Shown here one piece after another: positions 36,501 through 46,379 of a stretch of 64,000 bases of DNA. The DNA is from Dermanyssus gallinae (lineage: Eukaryota; Arthropoda; Arachnida; Mesostigmata; Dermanyssidae). Location of the stretch: assembly GCA_003439945.1 (NCBI GenBank), contig QVRM01001450.1, positions 234,501 through 298,500 of the forward strand, given 5' to 3'. Within the stretch, counting starts at the first letter, position 1. Each line of letters starts with the position of its first letter. The notes beneath the pieces are model-generated. The model had not been told where the DNA came from. It made no database searches and saw only the letters and a program-made list of their open reading frames with translations. The position numbers and the translations under genes were made by a program.

Positions 36501-37130
36501 CACTATGAGTCACATGTTTTCTCGTCCTTCAGCTGCAAGAAAAGGTGTCGTTTGAAAACCTCGGTCTGGCCTGCATCTCGAAACGCCAACGGTAGCTCGT
36601 TCTTATATATAGTTGAGTCACCGCCGATGACTTTATGCGTTCTGGAAACACGCTCGCTTGAACTGAAATATTGAATACGGCAGCTAAAGGAGCCGCTAAG
36701 GTGTCAATGAATTTAGAGTGAATTAAAAATGAATTGGGCTTGGAGTTCCTTATGTTCGAAAGCAAATCAGTCAGTCGGTTCTTTAGAGAAGAGCAAAAAT
36801 GCAGTTTTTGTATCGATTTGGCACCGCTCCAGTTTTCTTGCCGCGGCCGCAAATTTTATAAAGGAACCCCTAGAGCTTAACAGGGCGGTCACGTACAGCG
36901 GGAAACTGCTTTTTATAGTAGGTATCCCTAGCCACTTTCAGTTCTACTTTGTACAACACCTGCAATCTCTAACGCGACTATTTGTCATCTGCGGACCGTG
37001 TGCTAATTCTTTGACGGCAAGCGCGATCGACAGTGTGCCTCAAGATAACCGAATTATTAGTGGCCCATGGAGAGAGATTTACCTTTTTCGAAGACCTTTG
37101 CTCCAAACCTCCTAGAGCAACTCGCAACTT
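36500..37130 (-). pseudogene. Internally deleted LINE pol
   Basis: Read on the minus strand: VELKVARDTYYKKQFPAV (37.0-36.9 kb) resembles the linker between endonuclease and RT. Then LLSNIRNSKPNSFLIHSKF, then AAPLAAVFNISVQASVFPER, the finger region of an RT. Immediately afterwards come ELPLAFRDAGQTEVFKRHLF-type residues (in a second frame, near 36.55 kb), which look like the extreme C terminus of CR1-like pols (LP--IR---S---FK--L). The palm with the catalytic Asp pair is absent, so a large internal deletion joins the two ends. Confidence 0.6.
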
Positions 37131-37599
37131 GGTTTCGTCGTTAACGACGTTAAAGATACCTTATTATCCTTTATTGTGAGCCCTACTGGGGAATGGTCGA
37201 AAAAGACTGTGTTAACCAGGTGACACAGCATCGAACCCAAGAATAAGGCGAGTGATGATGTTGTATAAGTAAAGGCAACTATAGAGGCAGCACTCAAGTC
37301 GAGGGGAACGGAACTCTAAGGAAGCACCACAAATGTATCGAGCCTTAGGTCATGAACAAGTGAGATACGTAGCGGGACAGAGGAAATGTTAACATCGACC
37401 GCGATGGACGAATATACACTGATAAAAAATGGCCTAGAGAGTGAGAGAGAAAAGGCGAGAACAGCACGTGTCTATACAGCAGGGCCGCCCCGCGTAGACC
37501 TACATGGCACACCGGAGTGTCGCCGGTTCATTGTTTTTGACAAAATTTCTTTGAGTGGTTCTTATTGAGAATACATGATAAACCCTACCGCTGAGAGTT

Positions 37600-37705
37600 G
37601 GGGAAGCCGTAGAGATCTTAACATCTTCGACCCTCGGTGCGCTGAAGATATGCGAAACGCTCTAAGTTTTCTTATCCGACTACCACTGAGCTACTGACTT
37701 CAGCA
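37600..37705 (-). mobile_element. tRNA-derived SINE-like fragment
   Basis: On the minus strand TAGCTCAGTGGTA (37693-37681) is a good A box, and GAGGGTCGAAGATG (37635-37622) is B-box-like, about 58 bases on. The stems of a functional tRNA are not formed. No second full copy was found in the window. Confidence 0.45.
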
Positions 37706-38220
37706 GCTATGGCGATTATTGCTGAAATGCCTGCCGTTGCTACCAAGAAGGCACGTCTTTCAATAGTAAAAATCGTTGTTCGTCTTGTCGTGCTCGACAC
37801 CACAAACTTAAAGGTCATGATTACTGTTACCATGTCTGAGCGATCTGCTCACTACTGAACAATTGAGGGAGTTCGGAATCTGCAGCACAATTTGAAAGCG
37901 TTAAACATTTTACAACCAGAAGAAAGGTCAAGAAGCCTTGAACTGCCGACAAAGCAATAATTAACAAAGGATCGATTTAACTTCCACAGAGCCAGAGAAT
38001 CATGTTAAGTTTAACGTTCCAGGCTAAACGAACTTCAAGCTAAAGAGGATCCACAACACACGAAAACAGGCTGCATGTACGGCAATATACGTTTTCTGCC
38101 CTTGCAACTTACGTATAAGTTGAAACTCGCGCTATAGTTCACGAGAGTGTTAGCTTCCTACAGCAAATAAATACTGAAGAATCGTACCCATCTCAATCGC
38201 TCAATAGCTCTCACTTTTTA

Positions 38221-38980
38221 AGAACGTTATTGCAAAATTCCACGGTTTGCAGTTCAGCCCACTGTTGTTATTGCTGTTGTTGTTGCTGCTGCTGCTGCTT
38301 CTATATTAATTGTAGTTACCGATGGTGACGGAGTTCGTAGTGATATGGTACAAGCTTTGGCCAGACTTAAGGCTACTGTCTCGAAGGTCGAACTAAGAGC
38401 AAACTTAAGAAAGAGAAAATCTCTAGGGGCCGCGTCAGGGACGCTAATACTCCCCATCTATTTATCTATTGATGCAGACTTCGTTAACACAGTTTTCATT
38501 ACTGAAAGACAGCAGAATGTGGATAGGTCGACCGAGACCGAACAGACACCTAGCAACGCATTTGGCATTCCACTAACTTTTCATCAAACACTCTGTGACC
38601 AATCTGTATTTCACAAGCCGAGCAATCGTTTGCAAATGTCGGGAGGTGTAAGATCTGGGAGTAGTGTAACAGATGTCATCCCGTTAGTTCACTGTCAACA
38701 GGTTTGTCCTCTAGGCAGCCCTCAGTTTCGCTCGCTTACTCTCTATACGCTAGCTAACCTTGAATTCCAAAATGTAACCTCGTCTTGCTTTAAAGATGTG
38801 ATCTTCCACGGTTGTCACTGTGAAATGTACAGGGCGAGTGAGGCTCTTCCACAGTCTCAGGCAATCGGTTGCGCACATATTTTTCAACTGGAATTACCTG
38901 TACTATTTCTCATAATAGGTGCGCGAGACACTCAGCGAGCTATTGTTTATATACTGCCGAATATATATATATATATATAG
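38221..38980 (+). CDS. Unassigned long open frame, about 253 codons open, 211 from the first Met
   Basis: The frame is open from just after a stop near 38218 to 38980; the first Met is at 38345. Its 5' part is a CTG/GTT run read as poly-Val/Ala. Then comes VVTDGDGVRSDMVQALARLK and a basic block (LRANLRKRKSLG); the rest is mixed composition with several Cys. It ends by running into a TA tract (IYIYI), so the natural C terminus is unclear. An open length like this is unusual for 40% GC non-coding DNA. I recognise no family. Possibilities are an exon of a host gene, a transposon ORF1, or chance. Confidence 0.3.
38963..38980. repeat. (TA)n microsatellite
   Basis: A short TA tract at the end of the long open frame. 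Confidence 0.9.
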
Positions 38981-39237
38981 TCTATGTTATAGACCTTATC
39001 GGCTTTAAAGTTTATTTTCCGTATAATACATTAAGTATATGTTACACACATCAACTAGCTAAGCCAATGCGCATTGTGACTGTCACGTGTCCGTTTCGAT
39101 GAGGCCAGGGCGAGACCACTTCAGGATATATATAGGATATATATATAGTCTTAATAATGAAAATATATGATCGGCTATTTTATTGTATACGGTGTATATG
39201 TTTCTAATAAGATAATTGTTACCTCCTATATAGGAAA

Positions 39238-39447
39238 CCGAGCAAGATGACTTAGTGGCAAAGAATTTGCCTTGCATTCGAGAGGCCTGGGTTCGAGACC
39301 CAGACCGGCTACTCTTAAATTGGTTTTCATGGCTCCCAATCCCAATAGACAAGGTGAGTACCGGGGTGAACTAAAAATCGGCTATGACACGAAAAACCGT
39401 ACATGAACATTAGCATTACGGAAAAACTAGAAAAAAAATATATATAT
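39238..39447 (+). mobile_element. tRNA-derived SINE
   Basis: The A box TGACTTAGTGG (39248-39258) and B box GGTTCGAGACC (39290-39300) are 42 bases apart, close to a real tRNA. The T-arm stem (CTGGG and its complement around TTCGAGA) is intact, but the acceptor stem is not, so this is not a tRNA gene. A unique body follows, with TTGGTTTTCATGG shared with the 15.3-kb unit. It ends in an A-rich then TA tail (about 39420-39447). Confidence 0.7.
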
Positions 39448-39449
39448 GT

Positions 39450-40530
39450 AAGCAAATAAGCTATAAATAGCTATAATGTTATGTTTTATTTTTTCAAATT
39501 TAACACCGTCCCGGACGCCACTGCAAAGCTGCGTCTAAGAGCAGTTCTTTTCGGCAAAGATACCACCACCAACAACAACGACAACAGGAATAATTATAAT
39601 GGTAATTATAATATTTATTGCATATAGAGAGACAGCGGGTCAAACTTTTAATCTTAGCGCCATGGCCATGGTCTATGACTGTTGACTGAACTACTGACAT
39701 AACACCGCCTGTCGTGCGCTTTTCCGCACCCTCGTGATACCGGCTGTACATAGAAACGGAGTGCTGGTGACTGTGCGCGCGAAAGTGATACTGCCCTCTA
39801 GTTATGAGTGGAGATGTACGAGCTGTGTATATAAGGCAGCAGTGCACGTTTATATATGTATATATATATATATAAGCGGCCGATTCATGTGTACATGTTG
39901 TAATATCCTTATTGTACGATTGAGTTTTGACGGCAAAATGGTCTTGAGCTAACCGCCGGAGCATAGCGTATTATTATTGTTCGACTAGGTGTGAACATTT
40001 GGTTAACCTTCATTGTACCTACACACAGCTAAAACCAGCCTGTGCCACCAAAACGTGTCTTGCGTCAATCTCCTGTGATTTCTTGAGTGCATTTAGTTAA
40101 CTCTTTGAGGATCGAGTTTGCTTTCCATTCTAGGCTCACTGGGGGCTATGATGCAAGTAGAATAGGGTCGCTACTACGGTTACTTCATATCCTCTCACCA
40201 AATTGTTTGGGTAACTCAGGAAGTGTAGGACATTAGAATGCATAGCCTCTTTACATAGTTTGTATTAGAGTGCCTCCCCCCCCCTCAGATCGACGGGTCT
40301 ATCTTCTACGCACACGTCATGCAGAAGGAATTAAGATTCAACATGGAATTTTATTACATTCGTCATCATCATCATCAATGCCAAAAAATAGTTGCCACCA
40401 ATGTGATAGTTACATGTCGGCTGATAGTTTATCACAAAGAGATGATGACAGTGAGAGAGAAAATAAAGGCGTTTTTAAATTTTTGGTTCTGCCTGTCTCG
40501 CTTGCTTTTTTTTAGAGAAGTAACTGGTAA
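39450..40530. other. Stretch without a recognised gene
   Basis: Contains TA/TG-rich pieces near 39850-39875. No conserved motif is seen. Confidence 0.4.
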
Positions 40531-40682
40531 AATGCGTTATGCACACCGGGCGACGTTGTTAAAGCCTCGGTAGTGTGGGACTCGCACCCACTAAAATCCA
40601 GTCGTCCTCTTTGCCCCTTGACGGGGGGTGGCCGCAGTACTGTCTTCTCGAGATTACTTCACCTGGCCACTCTTCTTGCCAT

Positions 40683-42412
40683 TTAGGCTGCTCGGCTTTG
40701 TGCGGCGGTTATTTTCGCCTCAGAGATACCTTGTGCGAATCTTCTTACTAGAATCCAGGATTTGTGATTTTTGAGAAGCGCCTCTACAAGGGCCTGGTAT
40801 GTCAGGGGGTTCTGCAGGAGGCTGTACCATTTTTTAAGATCAGGAAGTATTGATCTTGTCCAATATCCAGGATGGCCCGGCTGGATTGCTTCCCATTGCT
40901 GGCTCCATTCGCTTAGTGTGTCGGTTCTGCTGACTAGTGTGCCTTCCGTCAGAACGTTGGTTACAGGGTTTCTTGATGCCAATTCTTTTACTCTTAAGTC
41001 CCAGGGAATTTGTCTGGAGAGTACCTGTACGGCTGCTGTGGAAGCCGTGCGACTTGCTCGTGTTAGGTTAAGCGCCATAGGTCTTTGGGTCTTGTTGAGG
41101 AGGCGACGTGTTGTAGCTCTTGTAGTAGTGCGTTCTCTTAAGGGTGCGGCGTATAACATGATGCTGTCTATTACTGATGCTAAGAGTCGGCGCCGACCTT
41201 GCTCCTTTGGTCCGTGGGAGGATTTTCCGTAATTCTGCTGAGGCTTTGCTGCTTTTTAAGCTGCATAGCGCACATGAGGTGTTCCTGTGAGAGCTCTATC
41301 CAGGATCACGCCCAGGTGCTTGACCACGGGCGTGGGTGTTATTGGATGGCCTTCTAGGTGTAAATTTAGGTTGCGTGGAGGGCGCTTCAGACCGTTTAGA
41401 AGGAGTGCTTCCGTTTTTTGTGAAGCCAGTTCGAGACCAAGCGTGCGGAGGTGTTGTCGGATATCCGCCAAGGCTCCGCTGGCTGTACCTTCGAGCAAAT
41501 CCTCGTCACTGGCGGTAACGATCAGTGCCAGATCGTCTGCGTAGGCAATAGAAAAACTTCCGGGGGATGCGGCAGTCTTAGTACTCCATCATAGGTTATG
41601 TTCCATAGGGTTGGTCCCCGTACAGATTCTTGGGGAACCCCGGTAGTGACGGCGTAGTCCACTCCATCGTATGTAGATGCTCGGTCCTTTAGCTACGACG
41701 CTAGGATACGTCGTAGGTAGGGAGACACGCCTTTATTTCCAAGTGCTTGGTTTATGGCGTCCCACGAGAGCGTATTAAACGCGTTTTTGACATCAATAAG
41801 GACGGCCAGGCAGTGCGCCCGGTTTGCGATAGGTGAATTTCTTTGTGTTTCAGCTATGTTTAGAACTTTGCTGATAGCCGAGTGTGTGGAGTGCCCGGCG
41901 CGGAAACCATGCTGGTTTTATGACAGCGCCTTCTTGTCTTCTAATTCTGGAACTAGTCGCCCGTTGATAATGTGCTCAGCTGCCTTGGATAGGCAGGAGA
42001 GCATGCTTATAGGGCGGTATGCTGAGGGGTCTCCTTGTGGCTTCCCGGGTTTCGGGATAAGGATTAGGCGTGCCGTTTTCCAAGGCTTTGGGTATTCTCC
42101 GCAGGTGAGATTTGTGTCTATCATGCATTTGAATATCTTTGGATGGTTCTTTAGGAGTACGCGTACTGCTTGAGGGAGGACAGCATCTGGGCCCGGCGCT
42201 TTCCCTGGTCGTATGCGTTCAGCCACAATTCTGATCTCTTGAATTGAGATTGACTCGAAGGCAAGATCTGAGGTTTTTTCAAAGAGTACCGACTCCGGCA
42301 ATGGTCTTTGTGGAAAGAGCGCAAATACAATCGGTCGCGCCACTTCTACAGGTAAAGGCGGCTGTGCGTTGCGCATTTTTTTTTTCGCACAATCATGTAT
42401 CCTTTGCCCCAA
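40683..42412 (-). pseudogene. R1-clade ORF2, reverse transcriptase and C-terminal domain, broken
   Basis: 42412-41918 holds the finger region (ERIRPGKAPGPDAVLPQAVR, LILIPKPGK, YRPISMLSCLSKAAE). In a second frame 41917-41570 reads LIDVKNAFNTLSWDAI (first catalytic Asp), a stop, and TTGVPQESVRGPTLWNI, where the usual Gly after Gln is Glu. In a third frame IAYADDLALIVTASDEDLL (catalytic pair, 41546-41529) leads to VVKHLGVILDRAL. The tail (41159-40683) has LNLTRASRTASTAAVQVL and WSQQWEAIQPGHPGYWTRSI. The usual C-terminal Cys/His cluster is not visible. At least two frameshifts and one stop inactivate it. Confidence 0.88.
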
Positions 42413-42639
42413 GGGTTTCCCTCGACCTCCTTACCCAGAGAGATCCAGTGGTCTTTTTACTAATCTTAATGGCCTTATGTAAGGCTCTTCGTGTTTTTTT
42501 GTACTCTTCCCATAGATAGAAGAGTTCTCATCGGTGCCTTGCTCTGCGGCGCGTGCATACTCGCCGTATGCGGTGGCAGGCCCTTCGCTTTTCGGCAATC
42601 CGATTATTCCACCAGTAGCACGGTGGACGATTGGCTATC

Positions 42640-43428
42640 TTAGGGTGTGGGCGGGAGCTGGACTCTCGGCAGGCTTCCTCTATTAGTGTAGAGATTTCTG
42701 CTGTCAGTAAGTACTTTTCTTCTTAATGCTTTTTGCAGGCGGGTATAATTTAGCCTGGGAAAGCGTTGCGGTTGTGTAGGAGGATTAAGCTGGGAAGAAG
42801 TTAGATTGACAGAGAAGGTTACGTAGAGATGGTCGGATAGAGTTTCTGCTTTCTCGTGAATCCTCCAGTCGGTTACTCGGTGCGATAGTCCCTCTGATGC
42901 AAATGTCAGGTCTAATGTTGATTTGTGCCTGCCATTATCAAAGGTGTATCCCTGGGTGTTCATGAGTTGTAGATCCGCCCGGGTTGCCCATTCTAGCAGG
43001 ATCTCTCCCTTCGTTGATGAGGACCTGCTTCCCCACAGACTGTGGGCCGCATTAAAGTCTCCTCCCACAATCGCCTCTCGGTGACCGCGGGCGCTCAAGC
43101 TGAGGTCCAGTTTTTCAAGGAGGTCCTCGTATTCCTGTAGGGTGAAGTTCGGAGAGATATAGACTGAGTAGATCGCGAAGTCGTAAGTGGTAATAAAGGA
43201 GAAGTGGGTCCCCTGTCCAACTGACGTGGGCGAGTATCTTGTAAGAAATACCTTGATCGAAGCGGATTTGTTACCAGCCTGAGGCCCGGGTTGAGAAAGC
43301 TGTGTGGTAGGGGTCTCGGAGAGAAGTAGGATTTCTATGTCGTTTTCGGTTGCGAATTGGGACGCCAGATCGTATGCTCTGGGGGCTCTACGGAGGTTTA
43401 TTTGCAGTATTTTGATTTTGCTGGTCAT
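42640..43428 (-). CDS. R1-clade ORF2, apurinic-like endonuclease domain
   Basis: 262 codons, Met to stop. Endonuclease boxes in order: ILQINLRRAPRAYDLA, LLLSETP (catalytic Glu), YSVYISPN, GGDFNAAHSLWGS (catalytic Asp/Asn), STLDLTFAS and LSDHLYVTF (catalytic Asp-His). This domain nicks the target DNA to prime reverse transcription. The catalytic residues appear intact. The stop at 42640 interrupts what would normally continue into the RT, so ORF2 is split here by a frameshift; the joining segment (42639-42413) can still be read as basic sequence in another frame. Confidence 0.9.
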   Translation of the reverse strand: MTSKIKILQINLRRAPRAYDLASQFATENDIEILLLSETPTTQLSQPGPQAGNKSASIKVFLTRYSPTSVGQGTHFSFITTYDFAIYSVYISPNFTLQEYEDLLEKLDLSLSARGHREAIVGGDFNAAHSLWGSRSSSTKGEILLEWATRADLQLMNTQGYTFDNGRHKSTLDLTFASEGLSHRVTDWRIHEKAETLSDHLYVTFSVNLTSSQLNPPTQPQRFPRLNYTRLQKALRRKVLTDSRNLYTNRGSLPRVQLPPTP

Positions 43429-43480
43429 TTTGATTGTGGCTTACTCGGAGGTTTGTAACCCGTTGTCTATATGCTGGGCA

Positions 43481-44556
43481 TTACGTTGTAGTGGCGTAGT
43501 GTCTATCTACGTTGCATACGTAGCACCTACTATTGGCCGTGCAGCTCTTTGCGACGTGTCCTTGTTCTCCGCATTTGAAGCAGCGAGGTTGGGTTGGTCG
43601 GGCTGCGGTACAGTCCCTGGCCGTGTGGTTAAAACTCAGGCACAGTGAGCACTGCGGTACCGAGACCATTTCGTCTATGCGGCACCGAGTCCAACCAAGG
43701 TGTATATGTCTTTGACGTAGCAATCTTTGGGCTTCCTCTGGTGGCATTTTAACAATGCACGAGAAGTCGCCCGCCCGGGTTTTCTTTAGCGGGCTTAAGG
43801 TAAAAGCCATTTCCGGTGAGCATAAGTGCGCGCCGGCCACTCCCTTTGCATGAGGTCTGCATATTGTTCGTCGGTTAGTTCCTCTTTAACGAGAAGGCCT
43901 TGTATCTCTGCAGCTTTAAATTCTTCTGGCCGCGGGAGAGGTGCAAGCTCTGGGAGTGGGTCGGTATTTGTTTCGACGGACTGTCCCTTTGTTCTGGCGG
44001 GAGTGAAACCTACGTCAAGCGCTCTACGGCAGCTTTCACGTATATTTAGGCCCATAGTTCGCACTGTTTTAGAGATTTGCAGGTGCGTAGTTCGGTGTTT
44101 GCTGACTAGTTTTTCTATGTCGGCCACTAAAGTCAGTAGGAACTGTAGGTCTTTTTCGTTTATATAGCTAGGCGAAGAAGGCTCTTCTTGCTCAGAACTA
44201 GTAGGCGCGCAGATTTTCTTCTCTGATTCAGCAGTGTAGCTAGCTTTTCTTTTAAGGGAGGCAGATCTAGGCTCGCTCTGAGTGTTCATAGCTTCGTCTG
44301 GGAGTGTTGCTTCCTCAGGCTTTGCTACTGGTAGAGGCGGCTGTTCCTGAGCCTGTTTTGTCTGGAGGCTCGCTTGTCGATTCAGAGCGCGAGAGTTGCG
44401 TCTACTGAATTGTGACGCAGGTCTCCATGCTTCCTCAAGCATGCTAGAGACTTCCTCGTCATGTAACTCTTGAGTAGCTAAGGGCCCTGTCGGGCGGCCA
44501 TCAGGGAGGGGGGTGGCAAGACTGAGACCTGCCAGGCTTAAGTCTTGAGTCGCCAA
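43481..44556 (-). pseudogene. R1-clade ORF1 (gag-like) with zinc knuckles, frameshifted
   Basis: The first frame (44556-43795) starts MATQDLSLAGLSLATPL and is rich in Glu, Ser and Gln, with a helical, probably coiled-coil middle. The next frame (43840-43481) carries the CCHC knuckles: CSLCLSFNHTARDC and CFKCGEQGHVAKSC both fit C-X2-C-X4-H-X4-C, and a third (CYVCNVDRH) lacks its last Cys. The two frames overlap near 43.80-43.84 kb, so a single frameshift separates the N-terminal part from the knuckles. In R1-clade elements this protein binds element RNA and packages it for insertion. Confidence 0.85.
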
Positions 44557-44685
44557 GTCTGTGCTCAGCTACTGCCGTCCTTCAGTTAGCGAATGTGCGT
44601 GTATTAATGTGCGCTAATCTGTCGACTTGGAGTCGTTTTGCAACGTTTAAGTTTTTGGCGCGCTTCCGCTCTCGAGTTATCGCGT

Positions 44686-44804
44686 ACGTGGCGCCGTTCG
44701 AGTTGCTGCACGCGGCGGTGTTTCGAAATTGTACGTGGCGGCGCTTCGAGTCTGCACGCAACGGCGTTCGAATTGCCGCACGTGGTGCCGTTCGAATTGC
44801 CGTC
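44686..44804 (-). repeat. Tandem repeats in the 5' region of the R1-clade element, 5 units of 23-25 bp
   Basis: Units start at 44686, 44710, 44733, 44756 and 44780; each reads ACG(T/C)GG-G-CGTTCGA-TTGC--C or close. Divergence between units is about 20-30%. They sit about 130 bases upstream of the ORF1 start in the element's orientation. Repeated 5' monomers act as promoters in some LINEs, so a promoter role is possible but inferred. Confidence 0.75.
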
Positions 44805-45062
44805 TGTTACACTAAGTATTAGACAGCATGAAGTTGGAAATTTCTCACCCGTGCAGTCGCTGCTGTCGTAGATGAGTAGTCTGGAACTTGGTGCTGACCT
44901 GAGGTGTCGGGAGTAGTGGTTGCGTTTACCGCAGATGCGACAGGCTCCCACTATCACCCTTTATCACGGAGCACTCACAAAACACGTCCGTACGCTACGG
45001 CGGTCGGGTCGAGACTGTTGTCTCGCTTGCTTTATTTCTCGTAGTCTGTAGAACAATAACTT

Positions 45063-45097
45063 GCAGATACATGCCTCTGTCGGAGGTATGTATCTGC
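45063..45097. repeat. Short strong hairpin
   Basis: A 15-base stem with one mismatch (GCAGATACATGCCTC against GAGGTATGTATCTGC) and a five-base loop, extendable by three pairs. It is too short for a typical pre-miRNA. It may be a terminator-like or foldback structure upstream of the R1-clade element. Confidence 0.6.
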
Positions 45098-45479
45098 GAG
45101 TAAGCTGATTCTAACACTAATTGTCCAGGTTAAGGTAGTAGCGTTCGTGGTAAGAAGAACAGCATTTGAAGCCAAAGCAAAGATGCCCCGGTGTTCGGTA
45201 GTACGATCCAACGGCTGTTTCTTACCCCTAATTTTTGTCAAGCTATACCTTGTAATGCTGAGGTGCTATAAATCCCTATATATATTCCTCCAAACTTTTT
45301 GCATGTAGAAAAACATGTTTCCGTAGTCGGCCCATTTTTATTCCGGTTTTGCACAAAACCCGCTGAACGTTTAACTTTGTTTCCATTAAAGTCAACTAAG
45401 ATTGGTCCATACTTAGACATTATGAACTGTATTATTGGGAAAGTTTCAAAAGCTAGCGTTTTTTAATATACTAAAGCAG

Positions 45480-46110
45480 GCGATCCAGGAGTTCCACTCA
45501 ACATGCTCCGGCTAATCGAGCTTATGCTTCAAGAAACCTCAGTGAGTTTCGATGACGGGGTGTCCCAGCTTCCCCGGTTCGCTTAAACGACCAGTGTGGC
45601 GCAGGGAAAACATTTTGCTGTTTTTCCAGCTGCTGAGTGACTTGCCATCTCGAGTTCAAGGCTCTGCTTTTTACGTTAAAACGTTGCTGTATGCAGATAA
45701 CCTTGTCATTTTCGGAAGAAGCCGTTTTTGTGTCCAACAGCCAAGACTCTCCGCGTACATACAAGATACCGACCTGACAATGAACCTTGATAAAACTGAA
45801 GCTATGAAATTCCGCCGAGGAGGGCGACTAGCCGAATCCGACCCACTTCGTGTAGGGCCAACGACCCTTGAGTATGTAAATAGCTTCAAGTATTTGGGGT
45901 GGTACTGCCTACCAACGGCCGATGCTTCATAGAGCGCATTACGCACAGGGTCGGGCGAATGGGCGGCACATAGTCACACGTTTTGCGGTTCATGGGTATA
46001 GCCACATTCTCTGCAGAACATTAGGTTTCATGTGCCGTGCGGTACTTCTATTTGCAGTAGGTGCGTGAACTTTTGCGCCAGGTACCACGCAGCGCCGTGA
46101 CCATAAGTAA
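45480..46110 (+). pseudogene. LINE reverse transcriptase relic with YADN in place of YADD
   Basis: Blocks: MLRLIELMLQETSVSFDDG (about 45503-45560); a frame-broken segment resembling a GV-QGD box; then LPSRVQGSAFYVKTLLYADN (catalytic box at 45690-45701, second Asp changed to Asn); LVIFGRS; LTMNLDKTEAMKFRRGG; VNSFKYLG; and ERITHRVGRMGG in another frame. The order is that of an RT palm and thumb. It lies 5' to the R1-clade element but on the opposite strand and is a different lineage. Confidence 0.7.
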
Positions 46111-46288
46111 TTTCGTTAGGGAGTCTCGCTCTAATGGAGAGAGGGTCCCAAAGGCGTATTATAGCATGTTATTGTATTATGAGGTAATCGGAAAGGAAAT
46201 TATTCTCGGATTGGAGACATATGGAGGTATATTTTGTAATACGGAACTGGCTTGTTTATATTAACACAATTGTTTATCGACTTACTAT

Positions 46289-46309
46289 GTATATATATAT
46301 ATATATATA
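46289..46309. repeat. (TA)n microsatellite
   Basis: A short pure TA tract. Confidence 0.9.
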
Positions 46310-46379
46310 CGAATTATATCAAACATTAGATTTTAACACTTGGAGGAGAGTCTTGTTATATGTGGCTTGTACGCATGGA

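Larger units (their letters stand above)
40530..44960 (-). mobile_element. Nearly full-length R1-clade non-LTR retrotransposon
   Basis: Minus-strand order: 5' region with tandem repeats (44804-44686), ORF1 with zinc knuckles (44556-43481), APE-type endonuclease (43428-42640), reverse transcriptase (42412-41256) and a C-terminal domain (41159-40683). The lineage call rests on the endonuclease box VYISPN, the RT boxes and the two-ORF layout. It is only lightly damaged (a few frameshifts and one or two stops), so it is younger than the other LINE relics. Exact ends are not certain; no target-site duplication was found by eye. GC content is higher than its surroundings. Confidence 0.85.

Noticed and set aside
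39240..39310. A functional tRNA gene
   Set aside because: A and B boxes and the T arm are good, but the acceptor stem does not pair, and a SINE body with an A/TA tail follows.
45063..45097. A microRNA precursor
   Set aside because: A stem of 15-18 pairs with a five-base loop is shorter than animal pre-miRNAs.
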